A stretch of DNA of 64,000 bases from Prosopocoilus inquinatus (lineage: Eukaryota; Arthropoda; Insecta; Coleoptera; Lucanidae), in the NCBI GenBank assembly GCA_036172665.1, contig CM069878.1, positions 22,681,501-22,745,500 of the forward strand. The letters are read 5' to 3'. The notes below the pieces were generated by a model, which was not told the origin of the DNA, made no database searches, and saw only the letters and a program-made list of their open reading frames with translations. Below, piece by piece: positions 11,661-24,250 of the stretch; within the stretch, counting starts at the first letter, position 1; each line of letters begins with the position of its first letter. Position numbers and translations under genes: made by a program.

Positions 11661-11755
11661 GTTGAGTGTGTTTCCCTTCATTTTTCTGTCCGGTTTGAGA
11701 TTAAAAAAACTTTGTACTTACTATTTTCATCGGACAAGAACAAACTTCAATTATA

Positions 11756-11790
11756 CTAATAATAATAATAATAATAACAATAATAATAAA
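11756..11790. repeat. AAT trinucleotide microsatellite
   Basis: About eleven mostly perfect AAT units, with one interruption (AAC). Confidence 0.85.
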
Positions 11791-11793
11791 TGA

Positions 11794-12409
11794 CTTTATT
11801 ACGCAAATCATAAAATAATACAAATAAATACTGTATGTAATTTAACAAAATCACTCACGGTCAACACGGTGCTTACTTGTTCCCGTTGATCAGACGAAAC
11901 TTCTTCGGTTGTCAACACTTTTCTGGGACTTGTCCTTATATGTGAGTTAACATTCTTTGTAGGGGAATACTGCAGAATAACTAAAGAACGCAGAATTTGG
12001 AATCGAACGTACGACGCAAAACTTAACCATTCATTTCATGGATGAATAGTAAGAAGATCATCTTCAAACAACGGATTCAAAGCAGATGGACGTACAACAT
12101 TTGCAGAATTAATTCATTCGAATTTATATTCAGACGTAATACTCGTTAAACATATCATATGTAGATTTTCGAACGGACATAAATTACACCATACCTTTCT
12201 GGCGGGATTTTGTGTTAACGTACCATAAACGACGATGACGTTACACACCTTGTAGCTTCTAGGCCAAAAATTAATCTTACGTAATGGGTCTTGACGTGCT
12301 TATTCTCTCTGTATATAAATGGAACTTAAGGCAGACTAAAGCAAACCAGCGTCTAAGGTTCTCTTCTTCGTTCTAAGGTTCTAGATCGACAAACTTTGTG
12401 TTCAGGTAG
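11794..12409. other. No gene seen
   Basis: No open frame or repeat that I can support. A TATATAAATGG box near 12311 is followed by a TAAGGTTCT direct repeat near 12354-12382. No coding sequence follows. Confidence 0.35.
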
Positions 12410-12795
12410 TAGAGATGGGAATCATGAGAGCACTGCTCCATTTCCTACATTTACATAAGACATAAAAATGCTTCAAAATGATACCAAATATAATATATTT
12501 TGTACGGACCATCGCTAGACAATTATTTTGTAACGTTAATTTCAAAAACTTACTCATTTGGTTCAGATATTAACCTTTAAAGTTTTCGCTTAAACTTAAA
12601 AGTTTACTATTCTACAATTCACTATATATTACTATACACCTGCAAACAGTAAAATAATATCAAGAACAGGTTATATTATTTATATTATATTATATGAAAA
12701 GGAAATTAAAATTTTTGAATGCACCCGGTACATTCATGTATGCACCCTAGTGAATGCACCGACATATACCGGATTCATTCCCTTGCCCATCTCTA
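12410..12795. mobile_element. hAT-type MITE
   Basis: The ends are TAGAGATGGGAATCATGA (12410) and, inverted, TAGAGATGGGCAAGGGAATGA (to 12795). The flanking octamers TCAGGTAG (12402-12409) and TCAGATAG (12796-12803) match at 7 of 8 positions, as expected for hAT target duplications. It is 386 bp long, with no coding capacity. Confidence 0.7.
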
Positions 12796-13790
12796 TCAGA
12801 TAGTGCCATTAGTGATTTATCCTTGTCCCACAATAAACTCGTCTAAGTATTAAAAAAAAAACACAGTCGTAAGTTTGTTATTCAAAGTGACATTTAGTAA
12901 ATTGCAATTTACTATGGCTACGTAGAATAACATAACCTAATACATTTTTGACTAGACAGTCGGTCGTAAACTATTACCGCCGTAGTAAACAGAATTCCCT
13001 AAAAGTGTTGATTTCCTTATTGCTCTTGCGACATTTGTATTTGTTTTCTTTGTTACACAAAAAACTCATAATGGGAATGGGATGGCGTTGTCCTGAACTC
13101 GTAAATGTGTTGATTCAATGACCTTACGTTGTTCTGCTTCTTTAATGTGTCGTGGTTGCCAACACACGGATCGAAAAATCTTATTTCTCGACCCAAACTT
13201 ATATTCGTATATTACTTAATAATTTTCTTTGAACTGTGTGCATACAAATTAAAATCCCACTAACTCAGAAGACAATAACATTCTCATAAAACTGGAAATC
13301 ATACTGAAAGAGAACAGAAAGTATTTAGATATAAGGTTGTGATGAGCACTGTTTTAACGACATTCTAGTTCCCACGGAAACAAATTTTGTGCGTTACCGT
13401 TCGGCAGCAAAAGTTTAAGACTTTTTAATAATCTAAAAAAAAAGAAACCGTTTCATTCTCTACCAGATTCCCCTTAAATGTATTCCTTTTTGTCCTCACA
13501 TCTGGGTTGTATAATGGGCAGTCTAAGTTTTCAATTTGAATCTAGTCGAAGTATCAATTTTGTACGTGAATGTGCATTTCATTAAATTTGTAACCGTTAT
13601 TGCTGTTTTACAGAATTAAATTAATATATTCAGTAATTTCCATAGCTTTCCCAAATGTAAATCTCATCATATTTCCCCAAAATTTAAAGATTATAGCCAG
13701 CGTATTTTTCTTCACCCTTCAGTTGCCATCTAGTCATTTATTCGTACCTGAAATTCTGCATCAACCGTCCATAAGCTCGATAGCTAAATA
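12796..13790. other. No gene seen
   Basis: AT-rich. An 80-codon frame at 13600-13842 runs across the mariner boundary and has no recognisable domain. Confidence 0.4.
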
Positions 13791-14956
13791 CGAGGGTTCC
13801 TTTTATATTTCGGGATTGGACGATCCAAGTGCTGCCATTTGACAACCGACGTTCCTACCGTAAAGTTCGAGTTTTTGCCAATATACTTACTCAGATCTTT
13901 TTGATGACCATGCGCCATTTGTGTTGTTTACAATGACATGAACAATTGATGTCGGCCAAGCAATGGAATTAAGTCGTGAACATTTCCGTGTGATTACTTT
14001 TGACGTGGATTATCTCAACAACAGTGCATCGACGAACTTAATTCGACTTTTGGCGATGAAGCACCATCAAAAACTACTGTATGTCGATGGTATACGGAAT
14101 TCAATCGTGGCCCTAGTTCGCTTAGTGATGAATTTCGTGAAGATCGTCCAAAATCGGTTGTTGTTCCAGAAAACATTGATGCTATGCGTGAATTGATATT
14201 GCAAGATCGTGATGTGACTTATTGTGAGACTGAAGTATCCTTGGGTATTAGTGGGACCAGCATACATTCAATTATGCATGAACATCTGGCTGTCAAAAAA
14301 ATGTTCCCGTTAGACCCCATATAATTTAACAGTGGCTCAAAAAAAGGCTGGTATTGATTGGTCGAAAGAAATGCTCAAGAAGTACGATTGCGGTGCTTCA
14401 AAACACATCGGTGACATCGTAGCAGGTGACGAATCATGGATCTATGCGTATGAGATCGAAAATAAACAGCAGTCGACTGTATGGGTCTTTCAAGATGAGC
14501 CAAATCCAACAAAAGCTGTTCGCGCACGAAGCACTTCGAAGCAAATGGTCGCCTGTTTTTTCGGAAAAACCGGACATGTGGCAACTGTACCATTAGTGCA
14601 ATATCGGACGATCAATTCTGAATGGTACACACCCATTTGCTTGTCAGAGAACTTCGGGAAAATAAGGGAAACCAACCGCCGAAGACGCATCATTCTCAAA
14701 TGAATTCTTTTTATTCCCATAAATCAAACATAAATTACGAGATCAACGTTTCGACGCCTGAAGAAGCGGTTGATGCGTTCAAAATGCATGTTTTGGAAGT
14801 ACTTCAATCGGAGTGAAAAGAGTTCAAAAATTAGTTCAAACGAATGAAAAAGTGCATTGACCTTCAGAGAGAATATTTTGAAAAACAATAAACCCATGTA
14901 CGATGACTAATTTCCTTTTTTGTTCTCTATTCCCGAAATATAAAAGGCAACCCTCG
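13791..14956 (+). mobile_element. Mariner-like element with 25-bp terminal repeats
   Basis: The left end CGAGGGTTCCTTTTATATTT and the inverted right end CGAGGGTTGCCTTTTATATT enclose 1166 bp. Both sides are flanked by TA (13789-13790 and 14957-14958). The size, TA target and encoded transposase fit mariner. It is a different family from the mariner at 38941-40222, whose ends are CGTGGGCTGCTGG. Confidence 0.85.
13963..14891 (+). pseudogene. Mariner transposase, decayed
   Basis: Starts MELSREHFRV at 13963 and is frame-broken within 30 codons. It then shows, in shifted frames, the helix-turn-helix region (WYTEFNRG, SDEFREDRPKS), the GDESWIYAYEIENKQQS block with the first catalytic Asp (about 14425-14475), and the C-terminal KCI...EYFEKQ ending at TAA 14889-14891. 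The segment carrying the second catalytic motif (HHDNAS in relatives) is damaged: reading runs into RRRRIILK and a stop at 14703. Several indels mean no functional protein. Normal role: DDD transposase acting at TA sites. Confidence 0.8.
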
Positions 14957-16172
14957 TAACATGAACGCATCAAATTCTAATTATTTATAAGGCAGTATAC
15001 GATTTTTTGTAGTATTGCAGGAAAGCTGGAAGAAAACTGCTATTTTTGTTCGGTTGTCAATTTTGTAACTGACGTTAATCGCAAATGTTGGACATAATTT
15101 GGGCTTTCCTATAATTTTCAATTATGCATTAATTAAATTTAAATTCAAGACAATCTGCAATATCTTCTCTTCTGCGCCCTTAGTTCTCTTCAATTTCTTA
15201 TAACATATACTCGTAAATAAATACATATTTATTGATTTATTTTATTTATACTTATAAATACTACTGCATAATTGACTACTTTCAGATCTTACTGCAAATA
15301 TTTAAAATGTTTGCAACGGAAATTGGAACCGTTTTATTATTTTCTGGGCCCACAATCTTGATGGTTAAGGAAGGTAGCAAGATTTTGGAGCCAAACTTGT
15401 TGGACTAGATTTTCGAAATTGACCAATTTATGCACATTGTTGTTCTTGACGTGTTATTCTAGGCAGTAGCGAATATTTTACAGACGAATATTCTCCCTAC
15501 ATAAAATTCTGAGGAGAATAAAAGGCTCCCAAAAGGTTCATTGTGTTCTTTCAACACCTTCGAAAACCACCCTATCAGATTTGTATCCACTGGAGCCTTG
15601 TCACACTGCATTGTGATTATTCTTGTTAACTTGAGGGACTTTAGGATGATAACAAAATTTCTTTCTTCTTTCTTTTCATTCTCACTTCTTATGCTTTACC
15701 TCTTCCCTATTTGATGTAATCAGTTCATCCTTGAGGTCAGTGAGATGTCCTTTCATAGCTTAAGAAGATTATGGAAGTGACAAACGTCAATTTCTTCTTC
15801 TTGCCCTTCTGTCATCTTGCATGAAAAAAAATCGTGGTTGCTATTTGGATATCATCTTTTCTTCCTTCTGTTCTTCTACTCGTATGAATGACTTTTGACG
15901 CTAATCTCTCGGAATATAATAACAAGTTGTCGTTGTACCAATTTAATTCACCGATCGAATGTGACTTTTACCTATATTTAGTGGTGTTTGTTTCCTTTTC
16001 ATGGAAGCCAGGTTGGGTTTCGATTTCCCCTTCAGGTAAAATTTCTCTTAGGTAAGGAGGAAACTGTTGTCGACGAAATTTCCGTTATTAAGAGGGTGGT
16101 CGCATTCGGCGTTTATTTCAGAAAATTGGAACCGTTTTGTTAATCTCCTAGGCTCACAGTCTTGTTGCTTAA
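14957..16172. other. No gene; contains a repeat copy at about 15311-15400
   Basis: The stretch 15311-15400 (AATTGGAACCGTTTTATTAT, then GGTTAAGGAAGGTAGCAAG) is a diverged copy of the sequence flanking the piggyBac element (16126-16172 joined to 18799-18820), but without the element. No coding sequence is visible in the rest. Confidence 0.5.
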
Positions 16173-18798
16173 CCCTCGCCGCCCGTCTGGGGTCTTTTTG
16201 GACCCCACGTAAACTAGAATCTATTTTTTTATGTTTATTCTGGGTGTATTGTCTTACACCCCTAGATATGCTTCTATCTAACTTCATAGAACACCGTCAC
16301 AATTGTTTTTTTTTTTTGTTTTTGTTGTAGTAAAACATATTTATATCACAAAATATGCGTTTCGGGTTAATTTTGACCCCAGGTGGGTAATACGTAATAA
16401 ATTCTTAGCTACGTTTTTATGAAGTTTGGAATGATGTTTAGCATAAATTTGCAGTTTTTCATGTTTTTACAAGTTGGGGTTTGTTAGTTAGTTGTTGAAA
16501 TTTATTCTTTTGTAATTGGAAATAAGATTCGGTATAAACTTATAGTTATTCCTGTTTCTGCAAGTTGTGATTTGTTCATTGTGACTGTTCGTTGTGTGTC
16601 GCAGTATGTTTCGTAATTTTGTGTAATATTATGCACAAACATATAATAATTCATGTTTCTGCAAGTTATAACATGAAACATGCCAATAGTCAATACTTAT
16701 AAATGTAGCTCCATGGGAAGCGTTCTCATTCAAAGTTTTACTGAGTGATAAGTGATATGAAAATTTATTATGGCGGATTATAATATAAATTTTGCAAGAG
16801 GCTACAGTGAAGAACAAGCTTTGATGGATGTATACAATTCTGATTTTGAAATCATAGATAACGAGAGTGATGGTAGTGATACAGACGAAGTTTCACTGAA
16901 CTGCAGGTAGTCGAAGCAAATGCAGCAAATCTAAGCAGCTCAGATACTGATAATGAAGACGGGAATGAAGAAGTTTGGATTAGCAAGGATGGAATAATAC
17001 AGTGGAGTAGTATGGAGCCAGGACGTAAAAAGACACAGTCAAGGAATATTATAAAACAAATTCCTGGTATATCAAAACATTTATATTTGTCCATCCGCAC
17101 AGACTGCTTTTGTGCATTTATGACGGACAAAATCATAGACAAAATATGCTTGCACACCAATGAAAGGGCAAATGAACAAAAGGAAAAGAAGTCAAGCTTA
17201 ATAAATTGGAAGGAATTACAACGTAGTGAGTTTTTGGCATTTTTTGTTCTAAGCTTGCTTTATGGTATTCAGAAGGGTCACGGGAAAGATCTAAAAGAAT
17301 TTTGGTCAGAAAAGTACGGTTATCCAATTTTTAGAGCTACAATGTCCAGACATCGTTTCACGAGCATACTTAGCTGTCTGCGATTTGATGACAGAGGTAC
17401 ACGACAAGTTAGAAAAGAAGCAACTAAGAACAAGATTGAACCTATAGCTGAAATAACTAATATGTTCGTTAGTCAATGCAAGAATGCTTATATACCAGGT
17501 CCAAATATTACTGTGGACGAACACCTGTGTACTTTTAGAGGAAGATGTGGTTTCAAGGTTTATATTCCTTCAAAGCCGGGAAAATATGGTATAAAAATAT
17601 GGATGGCTGTAGACTGTGACTCTCGATACATTACAAACCTGCAAATATATTCTGGCAAAATAGGAAACACAAAGGAACAGGAACAAGGAAAGCGGGTGGT
17701 GTTAGATTTGGTAACGCACCTAAACGGCTCTGGTCGCAATATTACTACTGATAACTTCATTACTAGCTACAGTCTTGGGCAGGAATTATTGAAACAAAAA
17801 TTAACTCTTGTCGGAACTGTCCGTAAAAACCGTAAAGAGCTTCCTTCCTGTATGCTGCCGTCAAAATTTCGTGAAGAGAAATCATCTGTTTTTGCTTATG
17901 CCAATAATACATTATTAGTTTCTTACGTTCCTAAAAAAGGAAAGGCTGTAGTTTTGTTGTCTACTCAACATAATAGATTTGACGTATCCGACGAAGAGCC
18001 GAAGAAAACCGGAAGTAATACTAAATTATAATTCCACTAAATTCGGTGTTGATACTATAGCTCAAATGGCTAGGACCTATTCAACAAAAAGATCGACAAG
18101 AAGGTGGCCACTTGCAGTATTTTTTGATCTTGTGGATTTTGCTGGAATTAATGCTTACGTATTATTTTCTGAGCTTGACAATACATACAAAAATAAAACT
18201 GGAAGACGCCGCTTCTTACTAGAACTAGGCGAGGAATTAGTAAAACAAGAAATAGAAAATAGAATTCAATATCTCCAATCCAAGACAAGGAAAATTCATA
18301 AGGCCATTGAAAATGCAGGGTTTGGAAACTTACTTCGACAAAACAAACACCCGGACCTACCACAAAATAAACGATGAAGATGCAGCATTTGTCCACGGCA
18401 AGCAGACAGAAAAACAAATATTTTATGTGATATGTGCAGTAAATTCGTTTGTAAGGAGCACCTTGAAATGCGCACATTATGTTTTACATGTTCCAGTTTA
18501 ACGTTAAATGACAGTGGCTCAGACTAATATATTTACTACAGCAAAGTATTCACCTCATAAATAAATTTGCTTTAAAATTAATTTTGTTTATATAGTTTAG
18601 CTTGTATATATAGTTTATATACATTTAGTTTATCAAAGTTTATTAATAACTATCACATACAGACTAATCAATATATATCTTTAAACGTTAACATGAAAAA
18701 TACGTTTTTTTATAGCAAACCAACGCAATTTTAGGTTTGGGGTCAAAAGTGACCCCAGACGGGCAGTATGTAATTTTAAGGTAGACGGGCGGTGAGGG
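16173..18798 (+). mobile_element. piggyBac-like transposon between TTAA sites
   Basis: TTAA at 16169-16172 and 18799-18802 encloses 2626 bp whose ends are CCCTCGCCGCCCGTCTGGGG and, inverted, CCCTCACCGCCCGTCTACC. Subterminal GACCCC/GGGGTC palindromic blocks occur at both ends (about 16189-16206, 16375-16381 and 18740-18755). Size, TTAA target and CCC start are typical of piggyBac. The encoded transposase is nearly full length but carries a few disabling changes. Confidence 0.92.
16770..18527 (+). pseudogene. piggyBac transposase (DDE_Tnp_1_7), lightly damaged
   Basis: ATG at 16770 opens an acidic N-terminus (MADYNINFARGYSEEQ...DNESDGSDTDE) that hits a TAG at 16908 after an apparent 1-base indel. 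The main frame (through 17012-18031) contains the catalytic core: ITVDEHLCTFRGR with the first Asp, TTDNFITSY with the second. After a second frameshift near 17980-18030 comes FFDLVDFAGINAYVLF with the third. A C-terminal Cys-rich RING-like domain (CSIC, CDMC, CKEH, CFTC; about 18378-18510) lies beyond a TGA at 18375-18377. Two frameshifts and one nonsense codon are the only clear lesions, so decay is recent. Function: cut-and-paste transposase at TTAA. Confidence 0.85.
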
Positions 18799-18802
18799 TT
18801 AA

Positions 18803-20419
18803 GACAACTAGCAAGGTAGATATAAACTGTCGAGCACGGTGATGATTTCTCACAGAAGGCTGCAAGGAGAAAATAGTTTATTTACGAATTAAATATTTAG
18901 GGAACAATTAAGCACCATATTAATGCAACGAAACTTACGAAGATGAAAATACATGAGCAAAGGAAATCGGAAAAATGGAAAAACCCAGGAAAACAAGGGA
19001 AAATGAAGATAATGTAGCATTAAAAAAAAGGTTTATTTGGGCAGAAACGTCAAGGTTGCTCAATTTCACTGAGTTTTACATTGGAAAATAAATAAATCTA
19101 TCGTCCACTGGACACATTTAGGTCAGTCTTATATTCGTCAGAATAAGAACGGTTTTATATGGGTGAAGACTGTTTTACATATACATATGGGTGAAGACCC
19201 TTTAAGGTCCTAAATGAAGTTTACCGTCTATCTTCGTGTGCAACATGTAATGGAACGATGTCATTTCGGGCCAACGACCATGATGTTACCTCCTCAGTTT
19301 CCGACGAATTCACTACTTCTTATTTCTGACGAAATTAATTCGGATGAAAATGCATCCACTGACATAGGGTTGTTCGTAACTATTCGTCCGGTTTTTGAAG
19401 AAGACAGTTCAGATGAAACGCTTTTAATAGACGGCCTACTTAACCATCAAAAACAAAAAACAATGCGGGAATTTTATCTACGAGTGTATTATATGGATTT
19501 TAAATAATTAGTTAACATTGTCTAATAGAGAAAATCTGTACTGGATTACTACTTATATTAATTCATGTTCGTTGATTTGTAAAATTACCATTTATTCCGC
19601 CACTGCAGCAAAGTTTTATGTTATTGTCAAAGTTATAAGTGTAAAACAAGTAGACGGAAGTCCTCGAGTGAAGTGCACTAGGACAAAACTAGACAAATGT
19701 AGTACCGTAACTCTCGGCTGAGAAGTGTAGTGCTGCGAGCGCCAAGTGGATTTCAGTGGAGCCAAACGACTCGCACAAATTCTCGAACTTTCAGGAAATC
19801 GAGCAATTCAGAGATAATTTGCCAATTCTAAAATAATTCCCGGAGGTCGATATAATTCTGTTTGGCGGCTGTGGCGAATGTCCACCAGACGACGTAATTA
19901 TTATCATCATCAAAGTTGTTCTCTTAATACATGAAAGTACACTTGCTTATACTTGTTTATAAAAATAAATAAAGAGAAGATTATTTACTCCTATTATATT
20001 CCCGTGATTTTATTTCGATTATTCTAAAAAGACCATAAAAATATAAGAACAAAACGTTGAGATTCTTTTTGCAAGTTTTCGTTATTTCAATTACACTTTA
20101 AATTGCTCAAAATAGGTTTCCTTACATCCTGGTGTATAGGTCACTAGCAAAACGAAGATGAACGACCTGTTATTAATTGCTGTTACATTATAATAAATGC
20201 CCTGCGTGTTTTCGTAGTTCGTTATTTATTTTTCAGGAATTCTGAATTAATAAATCAAATTATAAAAGCAGGAATGAGCGCACAGTTTTATTGTAAATTT
20301 AAAAATGCCATAGTCGATTAAAATAGCAAGCTGATGAATGTTAGGAGTATTATATTGCGTTGAAGTACGTAGCTCCTTTATTGATTCATTAGTATATTGC
20401 AGTGCAGTATACTGAAATA
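18803..20419. other. No recognised gene
   Basis: A 97-codon frame at 19214-19507 (acidic, Ser/Asp/Glu-rich middle) has no domain that I recognise. Around 19700-19900 the sequence is locally richer in G+C but not evidently coding. Confidence 0.35.
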
Positions 20420-23102
20420 TACCGGGTGTCTCAAGATGGGCGGCGACCGGCGGTATATAGCTAACCGTAATACCTACAGCTTCGGGAGAGAAAAAATTAT
20501 GGTCAAAGTCACCACGAAAAATTGAAAAAAAATATTTTTAAGTATCTCAATTGACCACAAGGGAGCGCAATCAATAAGGCTATCAATAAAAATCAATTTT
20601 ACTAGCAAAAGTCTCAGAATAAGATTCCAAAAAAAATAAATAAATGTAATGGTGTATTTCTTGCAACAGTTCCAAAGTCTATAAAATGGTAAACATTGTA
20701 GTGAGAACCGGAATCTCGAGTTATTATCAAATACGTCTACTAATTGATATTAGCGGAAGGAGAAAGTTCGAACAAATTCAATCGAGTAATACTTTTAATT
20801 CTAAGGTTAAATAATGCCTACAAAAGTGTTTATTAATGTTATGACATTATTCAGAAGCATTTAAATGTTTTTGGGAATAGAGAATGTTTAAATAAACATA
20901 AGAATATAGCAATAAATATACCGGGTGTACCGCGCCATGTGCTCACCCTTCTAGAATCCTTATTTATTAATCGATTAACCTGAATTTTGGAGACAATAAA
21001 TTAAGCAAAAAATGGAATTTTTTGTCATGCTGCTAGTCGTCGTAGGACTTCCATTTTCGCCGGAAGTCAAACCAAATTTCTTATTTTAAATGGAATACCC
21101 TATATATTTTTACATATTTAAGATCTATGGATCATTTCCAGTCCGGATACGTATCAATTGATAATTTTGGTTTCCATGACAACGAAAAAAAAAACTTTTT
21201 TATTTTTCAATCTAGAAAGCTATGAATCGCATTTTTTCGATCTAATGGGATCAAGTGTTTCAAGAAAATTACTCCTTTGATTGTATTTTGCTTTTTAACA
21301 TTTTTACTGCATTTGAAATTTTTATTAGGTCGTCACTCATTTTTTTTAATAGAAACTCATATGTTTCTTAGTTAGTTCAATAGAACATTTCTTTCTGAGT
21401 ATATTGATACCAAATACATTATATTTTCTTTGAAAGTAATTTGAAATAAAGCGAGTGTAAAATTTCAATAAGACATGCTCCATTCTAAATTATTTTCAAA
21501 GAAAATATGACGTATTTGGTATCAGCGTACTCAGAAAAAAATATTCTGTTGAATTAAGCTAAGAAGCATATGAGGTTCTATCGAAAAAAATTAGTTAAGA
21601 CCTAATGAAAATTTCAAACACTGTAAAAATGTCAAAAATCAAAATACCATCAAAGGAGTGATTTTCTCGAAACACTTGATGGCATTAGATCGAAAAAATA
21701 CGATTCATAGCTTTCTAGATTGAAAAATAAAAAAGTTTTTTTTTCGTTGTCATGGAAACCAAAATTAACAATTGATACGTATTCGGACTCATAATAATAC
21801 GTAAATTTCAAATATGTAAAAATATATAGAGCGTTCCACTTCAAATGAGAAAGTTGATATCACTTCCGGCGAAACCAGAAGTCCTATAGCGACTAGCAGT
21901 ATGTCGAAAAATTCCATTTTTTGTTTAATTTATTGTCTCCAAAATTCAGGTTAATCGATTAATAAATAAATATTCTAGAAGGGTGAGCACATGGCGCGGG
22001 ACACCCGGTAGAAACAAGAATAATTCAAACACTAAATAAAAGCAATGAAAAATAATCGTGCACTGTGATCAACAAAGTTTCACTGTGCCGCAATACAATA
22101 CTTTTTTTAATGTCCGCTTAGCGTTGTGTAGAAATTATTATTGATATCCTTACGGATAGTAAACGGCTATTTCGAAATGAAAGATAGATAATATTTTGAA
22201 AATATTTTAGGTGCAGACATTGAATCATTGTTGATTACAATGTGTTACATAATTGTTCAAAGTGCTTTCCGTCATTTAACATTTTATTGTTCATTACTTT
22301 CAGTTAGTGACTGTGGTTTTCTCATTTATGTGTTTGTTTGCTGTATTGTTCTTCTATTTAAATATTAGGTTCTCAAAAACAATTTATTGCATTTAAATAG
22401 ATTAATGCCTTTCTATTTACCTCAAAATGAAAAGTGTCACTCGATAGCATTTGTTTGAGCTTTTAGGTTCGTTTTTATCTTCAGTTAATAAGCGCATTTG
22501 GTAGTAACTCGAGAACGAAAAAGTTATCATTTTCGGATTTTCACCAAAATGTTCTCCTGATTGGATTCTTTGTATTCACTGAAAAGAAATACCCGATTTA
22601 AATTTTTTTGGGAAACTGAGAAAAACTATAACTTTCGCAAATAGCATCCTGTAACTATTTTATAACAAAGTAGCCGGAGTCCTTTAACAGTAACTTTAAA
22701 CCAGCATAAAATTTTCAAATCTTTCAAATGAGTAGAAGTTCGTTAATTTCCGATAAAGAGTACAGAAGTTATGATATTTTTTAAAGTAAATAATTCAACT
22801 CTTTTCATCACCCTTATTAACGGTGATACGATAATAAGTCTAAAATCAAAGTTGTGCAGAATTAATTCAGGTTTCTAATGGCGCTAGCAGAGCTGCACCT
22901 AATTCTGAGACTTTTGCTAGTAAAATTAATTTTTATTGTTGAGTATATTGATTGCGCCCCCATGTGGCCAACTCAGATATTTAAAAATATTTTCTTTGAA
23001 TTTCTCTTGGCCACTTTTACTATAATTATTTTTCTCCCGAAGCTGTATGTATTACGGTTAGCTGTATACCGCCGGTCGCCGCCCATCTTGAGACACCCGG
23101 TA
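20420..23102. mobile_element. Inverted-repeat (foldback) element, outer
   Basis: About 200 bp at the left (ACCGGGTGTCTCAAGATGGG from 20421, through GCGGCGACCGGCGGTATA and TACTAGCAAAAGTCTCAGAA-like sequence) is repeated inverted at about 22880-23100, which ends GAGACACCCGGT. Both ends sit in TATA-rich flanks, so the target duplication cannot be fixed. No transposase gene is seen. A second palindromic element (20919-22010) is inserted inside it. Confidence 0.75.
20919..22010. mobile_element. Palindromic element nested in the outer one
   Basis: The arms start ACCGGGTGTACCGCGCCATG (20920) and, inverted, ACCGGGTGTCCCGCGCCATG (to about 22009). They remain complementary almost to the centre near 21450: GGGTGAGCACATGGCGCG, TCGATTAACCTGAATTTTGG and TTTCTAGATTGAAAAATAAA-type blocks recur on both sides. 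The total is about 1090 bp, with arms of over 500 bp and very little loop. It is non-coding. Confidence 0.8.
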
Positions 23103-23547
23103 TATAATAATAAAGGATGCACAAATTTTGCTCAACTAATTTATTAAATTAATTCTACATTTTAATGGATTTCCGTCAGAAAATGTAATATATTCAGCCT
23201 GTCATCAATTTATTGTTTCATAGATTAAAACTGTAAGTTCTACATCACTTTAGAAAATGAATTTTGCAAACATAAATTTGACCTTTTATGTGGTAATCTC
23301 TGACCGGTCGTGTATCAGTTTCTATAAGCGCATCATAAAACATCGTAAAATAATAAAGCGTCATCGAATTGAAGGACACCGTGTTAAAATCTCCGTTTAT
23401 GTAATTCCATAACGGAAGAAAATTACAGTACGACCTCTTTCATCCTAACTAATAATTGCATTGGTTGTTTCGGATTTTCGAAATCGATCATCGAACAAAA
23501 TACAGAAAATATAAATTGCAATGCAAACTGAACTCACAATCAGTAAA
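23103..23547. other. No gene seen
   Basis: AT-rich sequence without supported features. Confidence 0.4.
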
Positions 23548-24161
23548 GCTTTGGCTTCCTCGGATAACGGTACTGTAATACAGCGGCCGTCATATGATCG
23601 TGAATGACGTCATGGAGCGTTGAAAAAATGGCGTCACATAGTATGGAAAAATATCGTACATGACGTAAAGTAAACAAAAAGAAAAAACTAACGATCTGTA
23701 TTTATTTTACATTTTTAATAACAGTTCATCTTGATTTTACATTACTAACATATTTTTCGAAAATGAAAAGCCACCAAAATAAAGGATTCCAAACGTTCAA
23801 AAAAAATTCTTTTACGTTTTCTTACGTGTCGGTGACATTTCCAGTAAACCATATGTGCTTAATGTCATTAGATGTTTTTTGTGTATTTGGCTGCACATTT
23901 TTGGAATCCCTTTACATGTCTCCATTACTTTGTGTACACCGATTTTTTTTTAATAAAGCAGTTAGAATACTTCAAGCTTGGACGCATATCTTTCTATCTC
24001 CCTAATTTCCAAATTGATTAAGTTCCTCTCACTATTTTAAATAATGAAAAGAGTTTCCTCGAATTTGCTTATTTAAACATTTCTCTTTTGTGACGTCATT
24101 CACAGCCTATTAACAGCCGCTACTTCGTGCTACCGCTGTCCTACGAATCCGAGGCTTAGCG
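23548..24161. mobile_element. TIR element of about 0.6 kb with an 80-codon frame
   Basis: The left end (CCTCGGATAACG, AGCGGCCGTC, GTGAATGACGTCA; 23558-23615) matches the inverted right end (CCTCGGATTCGT, AGCGGCTGTT, GTGAATGACGTCAC; 24090-24155) with gaps. Inside, 23763-24005 encodes 80 residues with no recognisable domain. It is probably a non-autonomous DNA transposon of unassigned type. Confidence 0.5.
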
Positions 24162-24250
24162 TTCAACATTCTAATGAACAATAGCATAAATAAACGGGGC
24201 ATTTATTAGAAGACATGAAACCGAGGAATTTCCAGCGAGAATCATTTCGC

